Part shown: one piece after another, positions 49,884 to 61,194 of the stretch
How positions within the stretch are numbered: the stretch's first letter is position 1
Layout of the letters: each line of letters starts with the position of its first letter
Assembly: GCF_001411555.2 (NCBI RefSeq)
Contig: NC_049915.1
Coordinates: forward strand, 18,242,640 to 18,306,639
DNA length: 64,000 nt
From: Juglans regia
Lineage: Eukaryota; Streptophyta; Magnoliopsida; Fagales; Juglandaceae
Direction: 5' to 3'
Position numbers and translations under genes: made by a program
Notes under the pieces: generated by a model
The model's database searches: none
What the model was told of the DNA's origin: nothing
The model's input: only the letters and a program-made list of their open reading frames with translations

Positions 49884-50387
49884 GCTAGTGCAAAATGCAT
49901 CAACAAATTAATATCATTGCAGGCAAGAATATGCCATAGACTTAATTAAGAAGAATCATGTACAAAATTAATTACGAAGAATCCTGTACAAATTAATGCT
50001 GCAAGGAGAGATTGTATATACATGCAGCAACCTGTACATCTACCAACCTTATTTTGTTTTTTTTTAAACAAAATAACTAGTTATTTTATGTACCAAAAGG
50101 TGGCATATACGAGAAAGACCCATACACAATAATGATCCACAAATACAACCAGAATTCAAGTAGAATGTGCACTATATACTTCAAGATTTCTATGATTTAT
50201 ATAATAATGATTTTTATACAAGTACTGCATTCGACTACAAATACATTCTTTACAACCATAACCACCAACAAAAAGGCTCCAGATTTTCACAAAATCTTTC
50301 TAATAACCCATCAACTTGGGTTATATAATAACCACCCACAAAAAATACTTCCACAAAAAATACTTCCTGAAACCCATGAACAATGTT

Positions 50388-53300
50388 TCACAAATTCTCA
50401 TCATTGCTCGATGGTGCTTGTTGTGTGACAGTACTATATTGGGTTCCAACAACAACATCTTCAACGTTAGTACCAACTTGGGGGGCTGGGACCTCACCAA
50501 CTCCAACTTGTTCGTCATCAAATATTTTCCTGCAAGTCTAATTTCCAAAATGCCAGAAAATACACATCCATTAGAAAGGAAAAAAAATAATAGTCCAAAA
50601 TATATAATTAATAGAAACAAAAAAACCGGGTACCTGTTTCTTCTTTCTCTTGATTGCAACCTTCTCTACAGGTGGAACCTTTCTCTTCGTTGGAGGTCTT
50701 CCTTTCCCTCGAACAACGTTAGGGCTTAATATTTTCTTACCCTTATCCACGACGTCGCTCTCATTGACCTTGGTTGAACCAGACTCAAGTGGTAATCCTT
50801 TAAAATTATGCTCAAACTCATCCAATATCCTCATGAATGCATTGACATGGTTGTCACTTGGAGATACACGCGTCGCTAATTTCATACATCTTTTAACCAC
50901 AAGTTCATACCTTCGAGCATCCGCATTATCTCGCAAATCATCGTAGCTACTTTTGACAAGTGTATATCTTCTCTTTAAGTCTTTCCTCCACCAATCCAAG
51001 ATGTACTTCTCTGGCAACACATGAATCTTTTTCATTTGACAAACTTTAAACACATGCCTACAAATAATGCCTCTCATCTGAAACAGTGCACACGTGCATT
51101 TCATATCACATTCCTCATCGTTATAGTAAACTATGTAATGGACGGTCTTAACATGGTCACCCGTGGAAATTTCATCCAACACATCAAAAGTGGAAATACA
51201 ACCCTGTTTGCTAACATGTATGCAATTACAACAAATCATCCCCCACACCTCCCCTTGGATTTCTTTAAACTTTGCATTTGTATACACCGCTTGGAACTGC
51301 TTCTCAAAGTGGAATGGAGTCACACATGGGATGGTTTGGTTGCATGAATTGAAATCAGCTGTCGTCTCTACTTCCACCTTCTTCCTTAGAGCATTGTCAA
51401 ATTGATCCACAAATTCCTTTAACGTTGTACCAGAATGAACATATCCGTCGAAAAATGCATTCATGCTTTCAGACCGTTGTGTAGTGCTCATGCCAGCCCA
51501 AAATACATCATTCAAGTAAACTGGAACCCAAAATGATCTCTCAGTATACAACCCCTCCAGCCACGTGTTATCACCAAGGTCATATTTCTGAATAAGTTCC
51601 CCCTATTTGGCATCAAATTCTTCACAGGTATGCGAATCATATAGGGCAGTCTGAATGTCAGTCTTCAACCCTGCATTGAATTGGGAGTGGGATCCCAATT
51701 TCTCAGGTAGTTTCCGCATGATATGCCATAGACAATATCTATGGCGAGTTTCTGGGAATACCATCGCAATGGCACTCTTCATTGCCCGATCTTGGTCTGT
51801 TATGATTGCTTTTGGAGCCTGACCATTCATGCATTCCAACCATGCTCGGAACAACCACACAAAAGTACTTGTATCCTCACTTGAAATCAATCCAGCCCCT
51901 AACAGTATGGACTGCCCATGATGGTTTACCCCAACAAAAGGAACAAAAGGCATACCGTATCTATTTGTTAGATACGTCGTATCGAAGGTGATCACATCTC
52001 CGAAACACTCGTAAGCGGGTCGACTACGTGCATCAACCCAGAACACATTTCTGAGTCGCAACTCATCATCCACATCAATCACAGAAATAAATTCATCATT
52101 CATCTTCCTCATCCTCTTAAAGTAATCACTAAGTGCTTCGCCACCTACTTTACCCAGCCTCAAGTGTCTGGCTTTGTCAATATAATTCCGACAATCTTTC
52201 TCTTGAAATTCAAGATTCTCGAACCCGCCCGCATCAACAACAAGTGCTCCAAAATTTTTGTTCATTCGAATACCTGCCCTGTCATTTAGATCGAGCATTC
52301 TTTTACTGTATTCATCCAAACACTTGTGACTTCTAAAAAATCTAGACTTTTGTGGGCTCACAGTACCATGATTGTGAGTATTCTCAGCAGTGGTCAAAAC
52401 CCATACACCCTTTTTATCCAAGTGAGCGTTTAACTTTGCCTTACAGTCTGTTTTAATTGTTGGTCGCGGCTTCGAAATATTACTGTGACTCGGATGGTAC
52501 TTGCCTCCACGTGCACACCCAATTGTCACATACTTCGGTTTCCCAGACGCATCTCTTTTCGTCCTCTGTGTGATAACACCAAAACCTTGTTGCTTGGCAT
52601 ATCGCTTATAATATGCAAGAAGCTCTTTAGCAGTGGCGAACTCCATACCAGGTTTTGGATCCTCAATTCGTTCATCATCATCAGATATTTCATTAGTTTC
52701 CTCGACCTCTGCCACTTTATTTACGTCGGACGAAGTTTCTGAAAATGAAAATGTATATCATATAACTAGTTATATTATAACACTGTATGTTTACTAATTG
52801 GGTTAAGAGTCTAATACCGTTTGTCAGGTGACAACTCTTATCAGTCGTGTGTGATGTACCTCCAAAATTCTTTTCACTTTTAACACCCAATGACAATGGC
52901 ACGGTTGATGATTCACTTGCTAGTTGGAGAGTCTTTTTAGATCTTGTAGACTCCTCCGAATTACTCAATGGTGGCATCGATGGATGCTGTAATGAGCACG
53001 GTGTTCAAATAAATTCAATACATATATTAAAAAAAATAAATCAATAAACCTAAAAACCTAAAAACGATTAAAAAGAGTATACCTGATAGGCATGTTGAAC
53101 TCGTGTGGACTCCTCCGGATTACTCGATGGAGGGTAGGGCATCATTGGTCCAAAAAATGGCATCGATGAAAGCTGTAGTTAGGCATGGTGTTAGAACATC
53201 CGAAATGCGTATAAGGAAAAAAAAAACTTAAAAACGTTTAAAAATAAGTTACCTGACTACCCCAAGTGCATGTATATGGATTTGGATATGTATTTTGAGG

Positions 53301-53525
53301 CAACATAAATGATAGGTAGTACGGGTTTCCTGAACCATAATATTCCTATAATACACAAATAAAAAATACGTTTAACTATGTATAAAAAAAAATACATTAA
53401 ACTAAATGATAATATCGGACGCAACAACATTTCCAAATGATCAATATGTTTCATACCTGAGTTGGTAAAATCGATGTAGAAGGCGTAGATGGCGTAGGTA
53501 TTGTTTCATCTTTCTCTTTATCCAT
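50388..53525 (-). pseudogene. FAR1-related MULE transposase (FRS5-like) with one in-frame stop
   Basis: Six exons join in frame: 53525-53457, 53345-53253, 53172-53083, 52986-52818, 52738-50634 and 50537-50388, for 892 codons including the stop. Codon 519 (51605-51603) is TAG where the family has a conserved tryptophan, so the readable product is 518 residues. Domains: low-complexity N-terminal extension (1-165); FAR1 DNA-binding domain (about 171-265; C215, C239, H262, H264); MULE transposase core with acidic residues D393 (FDTTYLT) and D455 (ITDQD), and CLWH (476-479). After the stop, still in frame, come TTQRSES (E564, probable third catalytic acid), a SWIM zinc finger (C688, C690, C700, H702) and a basic tail. 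Truncation would remove the third acid and the SWIM finger. A 5' leader intron (54377-53539) is likely. FAR1/FHY3 are host factors derived from such transposases; placement inside intact element ends argues for a true transposase here. Confidence 0.85.
51603..51605 (-). other. In-frame amber codon in the transposase
   Basis: On the minus strand the reading is GAT GCC AAA TAG GGG GAA CTT. The frame is open for 518 codons before and over 300 after. Related FAR1-family proteins have tryptophan (TGG) here, so a single G-to-A change explains it. Confidence 0.85.
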
Positions 53526-54647
53526 CCCGCTATTTCAACTAAGTTTTTAGGATAAAGTTACTAAACAAAAAAACATAAATCATTCCACAATTGAGTACAC
53601 TAAAAAGCATAGTGGTTAAACATAAATCTTCAACTTAAATCTAGAATTTAAATACTTTTATGAATCTTGATAGATTCTACTTTAGTGAATCAATAGACAA
53701 TCATCATGTAAATTTCCCATTAAAAAAAAAGCAAGTATAAAGGAATCATAGTTTTGAATAATATTTTTTTCTTGTTCATAAATGTAGCTGGAGCAACAAC
53801 AAAAAAATGATTACTTGTACATTTAAATTACAAACAACATACATTTGAAAACTAATGCTCAAAAAATAATTGAATTTTAATGCAATTTTCTCATACTTCA
53901 TCAACTTTGTTACATCAAAAATAAAAATAAAAACATCCTGCAATGACACTCATGTGCAATTCCCACTCTTACACAAGGCATATAAAACACAAAATTAACC
54001 TACACTAACACCCACCCCAAGTTTCAAGTTCACAAACAGATTGAGAAATGAAACCTAACAAGAGAAATGAAACCTAACAAATATACTGTGATTTTCGGGC
54101 AATAGTAGAAAAAAAATAACAAAAGCAAAGAAAAATCCAAACTTTATCTACTGTGATTTTCGGTGCTCTGTTTTCTTTGCGTTGACACGGGTAGACCATC
54201 AAATGAGAGCTCCACGCAGAATGGAACAAGCAACTGATCTGTTGGGCGAGCTGAATGTCTGTGTGAGTTAGAATAAAAACATTAAAAACTAGATTTCATA
54301 AGAAAGAGAAAATGGCTCAAACATTATAAAACAGGGAAAAAAAAAAAAGAAGAAAAAAAACCAAAACCAGATTTTACGTTGAATGTGGAGCTGCAGACTC
54401 GTCGATGCAAGCTGAAGTTGGCGGTGGGTCTGTCGTGCTACGTTCTCGTCGGCAGTTTCAGACGGTGTCAAAGATGAAATGGTCGCTGTCGGAGGAAGAA
54501 CAGGCTAGGCGCTGCTGGCGGGAGGGAGAACAGAGGAAGAGGAAGAACGTGGGCATGTGGGTGGAGAGGGAAAATAGATTCGAAATTGGGTATAATTTTA
54601 GGTTTAACTAAACGCAATGTTTAACATAAAAAAAAAAAAGGAGGAAA

Positions 54648-54705
54648 TGCCAGATCACATTTCGTGTGCCGTATGAGGGAAACGGGTAGTTGTATAGAAC
54701 GACTC
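54648..54705 (-). repeat. Right terminal inverted repeat of the MULE
   Basis: Inverted, it begins GAGTCGTTCTATACAAC and contains CTCATAC, CACACGAA and CTGGCA with the same spacing as the left end; it is 3 bp shorter than the left repeat in the outer part. Confidence 0.8.
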
Positions 54706-54714
54706 TTTAATTAA
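54706..54714 (+). repeat. 9-bp target-site duplication of the MULE, right copy
   Basis: TTTAATTAA, identical to 47161-47169. Confidence 0.75.
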
Positions 54715-55270
54715 TCCATTAAAGATATTCTATTGTGTCAATGCACCTGTTGCCGTGATATTCATTATAGTTATAAAAACCTTTGAATACAAATAATTTC
54801 TTTTATCTTTAATAGTGTGTTGGCTTTGTACAAAAAAAAAAATACAAAATTTTTTTTAATTTTAATGTTATATATATTTTTTAATAAAAAAAATGAAAAA
54901 TGATATACATGTAAAAATATATCATTAAAATAAATTTATAAACTGTGATAATTTTATATTATATACGGTTAGATATATTATATAATAAAAATAATTTAAT
55001 TTTTAAATTCAATGTTACTAATATTACAGCCGTACTAACTGTCTAGAACAGAAGTGAGTTCAATCTTCTGTTTCACGACAATGATTTTTGTACAGTGAGT
55101 GTGATTTCGAAAAAAATAAGGATGGAAAAAGAAAGAAACTACTGTGACTTCCCACCTTCCCAAGTGATTAAAAATGGCACTCTCCTATCCTCTCTCCGTC
55201 TTTCTACTTCCATTCTTCTTTGCTTAATCGGAAAGAAAAAGATTTTGCCAAATTCCAAGCACCAAACCAA
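54715..55270 (+). promoter_or_regulatory. Upstream region of the RLK7-type gene
   Basis: Only 556 bp separate the MULE target duplication from the start codon. A TATA-like ATATTATATAATAAAA at about 54974-54988 and a CT-rich leader (55180-55225) are candidates for core promoter and 5' UTR; neither is proven. Confidence 0.35.
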
Positions 55271-58123
55271 ATGTCGCCGGCAAAAATTTCCCGGCCATGC
55301 CTCTATTCTTCGTTCTACCTCCTCTGTTTCCTCTCCCTTTTCTCCGGTATCCATTCCGACGAGCTTAAAATTCTATTGAAGGTAAAATCCGTGCTCCAAG
55401 GATCGAATTCCGACGTCTTCAGTTCATGGAAGTCCACCAATTCTGTTTGCGATTTCGCCGGAATCACCTGCAACTCAAACGGCTCCGTTATAGAAATAGA
55501 ACTTTCTAAACAGAACTTACCTGGGATTCTTCCCTTGGATTCTATATGCGAGCTCCATTCGCTGGAAAAGCTCTCGTTGGGTTTCAACCGCTTCACCGGT
55601 CCCATCACGGAGGACTTGAAGAATTGTGTGAAATTGCAGTACTTGGATTTGGGAAACAATTTCTTCACGGGAGCGGTTCCAGACATATCTTCTCTCAGCA
55701 AATTACAGCAACTTCATCTGAATAACAGCGGATTCTCCGGCACTTTTCCGTGGAATTCGCTCCAAAACATGACGGGTCTGGTCCGGCTCAGCCTCGGGGA
55801 CAATCCCTTCGATCCTAGTCCAATTCCAACAATGGTGGTGAAGCTTACTAAACTGGAATGGCTTTACCTCTCCAACTGCAACATCCAAGGAACAATCCCA
55901 GCTGGGATTGGAAATCTCAGAGAGCTAATAAATTTGGAATTTGCAGACAATAACATGACCGGAGAGATTCTCGAAGAGATAGGAAACCTCGTGAACCTCT
56001 GGCAGCTTGAGCTCTACAACAATTCCTTTACGGGAAAACTTCCGGTTGGTCTAGGAAACCTCACGAAGCTTGAGATGTTTGACGCTTCTATGAATTATCT
56101 CGAAGGAGATTTGTCGGAGCTGAGGTTTTCGATCAATCTGGTTAGTCTGCAACTATTCTATAACAACCTTAGTGGGCGAGTGCCGGCCGAGTTCGGTGAG
56201 TTTAAGAAACTGGTGAATCTTTCGCTGTATTCGAACAGGTTGATGGGTCCTCTGCCTGAGAAGCTTGGATCTTGGGCGCAGTTCGATTTCATCGACGTGT
56301 CTGAGAATTTCTTGAGTGGTCCAATCCCACCCGAAATGTGCAAGCAGGGCAGCATGAAGGAGCTTCTCATGCTTGACAACAAACTCACCGGCGAAATTCC
56401 CGCAACCTACGCCAGCTGTTCCACTCTAACTCGTTTCAGGGTCAGCAAGAACGCGCTTACGGGTACCGTTCCCGCCGGAATCTGGGGACTACCTAACGTG
56501 AAAATAATCGACATCGAGTCCAATAATCTCCAGGGCCCGATCACGTCCGATATCGAGAACGCCAAGTCTCTTGGGCAGCTGTTCGCCGGAAACAACAGCT
56601 TATCAGGTGTAATACCTGCCGAAATCTCTGGCGCTACCTCACTGGTGTCGATTCAGCTGAACGACAATCAGTTATCAGGAAACATTCCTTCAGGTATCGG
56701 TGAACTGGAGCATTTGAACGTTTTTCATCTGCAGAACAACAGGTTCACTGGTTCAGTGCCAGCGACATTAGGCTCTTGTGGCTCTCTCAGTGACGTAAAC
56801 ATGGCAAACAATTCACTTTCGGGTCAAATCCCATCCTCTCTAGGACGTCTACTGACTCTTAACTCTCTGGATCTCTCCGACAACCAACTTTCCGGGACAA
56901 TTCCGGAGAGCTTTTCTTCTCTCCGGCTAAGCTTTCTCGATCTTTCACACAACAGCTTGACCGGTCCCATACCGCAAGCTCTGTCAATCGAAGCGTACAA
57001 CGGTAGCTTTTCTGGTAACCGAGGCCTCTGCATCCTGGGCATCACCTCCGTGTTCACACGCTGTCCCTCCAGTTCCGGCATTCCCAGAGACATCCGGACA
57101 CTCATCATTTGCTTCGCAGTAGGTTTGGCCATCCTGCTTGTGTGTTTGGTATGCTTCGTCTCCTCAAAGAAGGAGGAAAAAGATCAAGACCGTTCGTTGA
57201 AGAACGAATCCTGGGACCTGAAGTCCTTCCACGTGTTGAGCTTCACGGAGGGCGAGATTCTTGGTGCCATCAAGCCGGAGAATGTGATAGGAAAAGGTGG
57301 CTCCGGGAGTGTATACAGAGTGCTACTTCCCAACGGCAAGGAGCTTGCAGTCAAGCACATATGGAATGCAGGTTCAAGTCCCAATCGTTGGAGAAAGATT
57401 CGGAGCAGCGCCACGCCGATGCTCGGGAAGCACTCTGCCGGAAAGTCAAAGGAATTCGACAGCGAGGTGCAGACATTGAGCTCAATAAGGCATGTGAATG
57501 TGGTAAAGCTGTATTGCAGCATTACGAGCGAGGACTCGAGCTTGTTGGTGTATGAATATTTACCGAATGGAAGTTTGTGGGATATGCTGCACATGGGCCA
57601 CCATAAGAAGCAGCTCGATTGGGAGACGAGGTACGAGATCGCCGTCGGCGCGGCCAAAGGGTTGGAGTATCTGCATCATGGGTGTGAAAGGCCCGTGATT
57701 CACAGGGATGTGAAGTCCAGCAATATACTTCTGGATGAGTTCTTGAAGCCAAGGATTGCTGATTTTGGACTTGCTAAGATTGTTCAGGCCAATGGTGGCA
57801 AGGATTCCACCCATGTCATTGCAGGAACACATGGCTATATTGCTCCTGGTTAGTGATCATATCCATTCAACACAACATATCTCAAGTATTCTGTATATTT
57901 CATTTTCAAACATTATTCAAACACAACATATTTCAATTCTATATCTTTAACTTTTTTTTCTAATCTTTACAGCTTTTCTAAACTATCAAATAAAACACAA
58001 AAAATAATACTAATTTTTCAAATTTTAAAAAAGAAATAATATTAAAAAACTATATTTAATTTTTTTAATATTAAACTCTCAGTGTTGGCAGTTGAGAATG
58101 CTAGCTGAATTATGAATATCCAA

Positions 58124-58161
<38 letters not shown>

Positions 58162-58602
58162 ATTCCTTAATGTTCATGAACTCTTCTTGGTTGTGCAGAA
58201 TATGGGTACACATGCAGAGTGAATGAGAAGAGTGACGTGTACAGTTTTGGAGTAGTTCTGATGGAGCTGGTGACCGGAAAAAGACCGATGGAGCCGGAGT
58301 TCGGGGAGAACAAAGACATAGTGAATTGGGTATCTGACAATCTAAAGAACAAAGAGAGTGTACTAAGTGTGTTGGACTCTCAAATTCCAAAGGCTTTCGA
58401 GGAAGATGTTATCAAGGTACTGAGAATTGCAATTCTTTGCACATCAGCACTTCCAGCTCTTCGGCCCACAATGAGAAGTGTTGTCCAAATGCTCGAGGAA
58501 GCTGAGCCTTGCAAATTGGTAAAAATTATCATCACCAAAGATGGTGGTGAGAGTAACAAAAAGGAAGTGATAGACACAAAAAAAATAAAGTTTATTACAT
58601 GA
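55271..58602 (+). CDS. RLK7: LRR receptor-like kinase, RLK7 type (LRR subfamily XI)
   Basis: Two exons, 55271-57848 and 58199-58602, join in phase 1 (CCTG|GTTAGT ... TGTGCAG|AATATG) for 993 residues. The start ATG (MSPAKISRP) precedes a signal peptide (about 1-29). Then come an N-cap (DELKILLKVKS, with CDFAGITC), about 20 leucine-rich repeats to about residue 590, a membrane span (610-631) and a cytoplasmic kinase. The kinase has a glycine loop 674-681 (GKGGSGSV), K695, HRD 811-813, DFG at 831 and APE 858-860. It is an RD kinase with all catalytic residues. Similarity runs the whole length to RLK7, which in Arabidopsis perceives PIP-type peptides in stress and germination responses; HAIKU2-like paralogues are the alternative. 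Position 854 is His where relatives have Tyr (GTHGYIAPE). The 350-bp intron holds a long TA repeat. Confidence 0.92.
58116..58160. repeat. TA microsatellite in the RLK7 intron
   Basis: An uninterrupted AT/TA run of about 40 bp lies roughly 40 bp upstream of the acceptor of the only intron. Confidence 0.9.
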
Positions 58603-60623
58603 TGTGACTTAACGTAATACGTTAAAACTATTTTAAATAAAAAATTAAGTTTATAATCTAATATATATTATAACAAATTATATCAGTTCATGAGTTTACT
58701 TTTCTGACATATATATATATATGTTTGAAAATCAAACATTTCTCTTTGTAAAATAGTAGTTAGAGCGTGTATGTATTTTTCATATTTGTAAAATGAGAAT
58801 GTAACATAGATGTGTGGAAAACGAAACTAATCCACAGTTTCGTTCAATAAAGTTATGTCATCCCTGTAATAATATAAGTTGTATAATATCATGTATCACA
58901 TCAAATCCAGCGTATTTTAAAGCATAAATGCTTGGAGTCCAAGACTGGATCCCGAGAGTGTCTACTTTTTTTTATTCAATAATTAAATAAATATTTTTAA
59001 TGATATTGTGAGTTTTGAAAAAATATTTAACAATATATATATATATATATAAAAAAAGAAGCATTCGGCCTTCTCGGGAGAATTTATCGGGTTACACTCT
59101 CGGTGGGTGTAACACGACTCATTTTAAAGTGATATTTTGCAATTCTCTTTGTGGACCAAATCTTTTTATCTTATGTGAATGAGTTTAAGGTTAACTTTTG
59201 TTTCCATTCATAAGTTTGAGCCTTTACCAAATTTAGCATAACCCTAAAACTAATAAAGAGAAAAGTAACATAAAATTTTCAATAATCACATATATGACTG
59301 GATAATTATGGGTCACAAAGTCACTTAGATGGTAATATTGAGTTTTTGTATTGGGTTTTGGATCAAAACCCATATTTCCTTGTTTTTTTGGGGTTTGATT
59401 TATTAGAAATAGAACACCAAAAAATATTCCAGAAAATTAGAAAAAACATTTTAAACACCAAATAGAAAATTCTTTCCTAAAAAAGGATTAAACAAAAATA
59501 ATCCCACAAACTGATATAGGTTCATGTGATTCGTTAGATCTACTTTACAATAAAAATAACTTTACAATCTAATAAACCACATAATGACACGTAAATTTGT
59601 AAAATTATGTTTATGTAATCATTTTCTGGTTAGAGTATTTCTCTATATCTAATGAGCCTCAACTTTTTTACATCCTCAATAAAAAAGTATATCTGGGAAA
59701 ATTACTCAAGTAAAGCATATTTTTACCAATTTTTCCACTTTTAAATATTTAATAATTTTCCAAGAAAATATTTAATTAGTCGCAAGGATCAAAGATCTAG
59801 AATTAGGAAAAGAGTAGGAACAAACCCAGACCGCACACACAAAAAGTACCTTTCGGCCCAAGTTGATTTTGGAGATGTGTCACTTTCCTTATCAAATGGG
59901 CCTGCTTACAGGGCTCAAGTTTGGAGAATATCTGATCCATTCGGTCTGAACTACAGAACTCATAACATGGGCATGACCCACTGGACCCTACACTAGCCCA
60001 AATATTCAAAAAGACTGCATTTGTGAAGTGCATTCTCATTAGATTGGCCCAATACATATTCAAATTTTAGCTAATATCATATAAATTTACATTTGTATAT
60101 TTCATTTAAATTCAATCTCCACATTGGATTATCCATTTACTCTATATATAATAATAAAATATTATTACTTTAATAATTAATTAATTAAATTTATTTTTAT
60201 CACATTTTGTAGTTCTACTAATTAAATGTTAATAATAATTATATTCTAAATGTTAAATGTTAATTATATTCTAATTAATTTAATTTGTTTGCTTGGAGTG
60301 AGAAACTAATATTTTAATATTTGATGAAGCAATTGTAGTTATCTATACTTGGTGAAACACTGTAACTGAAATCCAAATTGTTTTAGAGATGCCTAATCCA
60401 ATGTGAGGTCTTTTTTACATAGATTATCTAAATTTTAGCCATCCTTCAACTTTGGCTAAGTCAATAAGGATGCTCTAACATGCTTTTTAATTTTGGGAGC
60501 AGGGTCGAACCCCTGCCGGCAAGGTAGGGATGACGGCAACGACAAGGCTCTGAACAAAATTTGCTTTGACCGGGTGGTTTTGCCCATGAAACTTTTTACC
60601 ATACTGTTTTATTCTAAACAAAC
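58603..60623. other. Downstream spacer of the RLK7 gene
   Basis: The 3' UTR probably occupies the first few hundred bases, partly composed of a MITE family C-like segment (58595-58770) that starts at the stop codon. A further family C copy lies at 59478-59645. No gene is supported; the frame at 59803-60063 has no domain. Confidence 0.4.
59478..59645. mobile_element. MITE family C copy
   Basis: The interior GTTAGATCTACTTTACAATA and TTTACAATCTAATAAACCAC, with right end TTTTCTGGTTAGAGTATTTC, match the family. Non-coding. Confidence 0.55.
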
Positions 60624-60627
60624 TAAA

Positions 60628-60823
60628 TGTCTCGTTTGATTACACGGATGAGATGAGATAAAAGTTTAAAATTGAATAAAATATTGTTAGAATATAATTT
60701 TTTAATATTATTTCTTTTTAAAAATTTGAAAAAGTTAATTATTTTTTTTGTATTTTGTTTAGGATTTTAGGAAAATTGTAATGATTATATGAGATGAGAT
60801 GCTTTATGAAAACAAACCAGACC
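60628..60823. mobile_element. Tourist-like MITE, copy 7
   Basis: The left end GTCTCGTTTGATTAC and the inverted right end GGTCTGGTTTGTTTT are inverted repeats; the right side abuts TTA (60824-60826). Its interior is the family type. Confidence 0.65.
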
Positions 60824-60826
60824 TTA

Positions 60827-61194
60827 GGCATCATTTGGTTTCACAACCTTCAAATCATCTCATCCCATCTCATTTTATCTCAACATTCAAATACCATTCA
60901 AATATAAACATTTTTCAGTTTCAAATTTTCAAATTTTTTATTTAATCATTACCTAATTATTACAATTTTCTCAAACTTAAAAAAATTCAATATTTTCAAA
61001 TCGTAAAACAAAAATAATATTAAAAAATAATATTTTAACACTTATAACTGTATAATTTTTTTCTTCAACTTTTTCTCTCTCAAACTCCATAAAAATCTTA
61101 ATTCAAACCATTTTATTTCTATTCCCAAAATATCTCACTAATATTTATAGATTTGTTATATCATTTTATCTCGTATATGTAACCAAATGAGGCT
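60827..61194. mobile_element. Longer Tourist-like MITE, back to back with copy 7
   Basis: The left end GGCATCATTTGGTTTC and the inverted right end AGCCTCATTTGGTTAC are good inverted repeats. TTA lies on both sides (60824-60826 and 61195-61197). At 368 bp it is about twice the length of the others. Confidence 0.7.

Larger units (their letters stand above)
47170..54705. mobile_element. Mutator-like transposable element (MULE) with two convergent genes
   Basis: The left terminus (47170-47230) and the inverted right terminus (54705-54648) share GA....TTCTA at the tip. Further in, they share CTCATAC, then CACACGAA after 2 bases, then CTGGCA after 7 bases, with identical spacing. The element is flanked by a perfect 9-bp direct repeat TTTAATTAA (47161-47169 and 54706-54714), the target-site length characteristic of Mutator elements. 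Inside are a minus-strand FAR1/MULE transposase and a plus-strand GRF zinc finger gene, convergent, each with its 5' end toward a terminus. Total length 7,536 bp. The element is probably non-autonomous now because the transposase has an in-frame stop. Confidence 0.88.

Noticed and set aside
50388..53525. Interpretation as a domesticated host FAR1/FRS transcription factor
   Set aside because: The gene sits between MULE inverted repeats with a target duplication and carries a premature stop, which fits a transposase better than a conserved host factor.
47545..54540. Shared purine-rich string (GGGAGAACAGAGGA) near both MULE ends
   Set aside because: The two occurrences are in direct, not inverted, orientation and lie in purine-rich leaders; probably chance, so not used as evidence for the terminal repeats.
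60490..60590. A tRNA-like B-box string (GGTCGAACCCC) near 60510
   Set aside because: No matching A-box at a suitable distance, no cloverleaf and no A-tail; not called as a tRNA or SINE.
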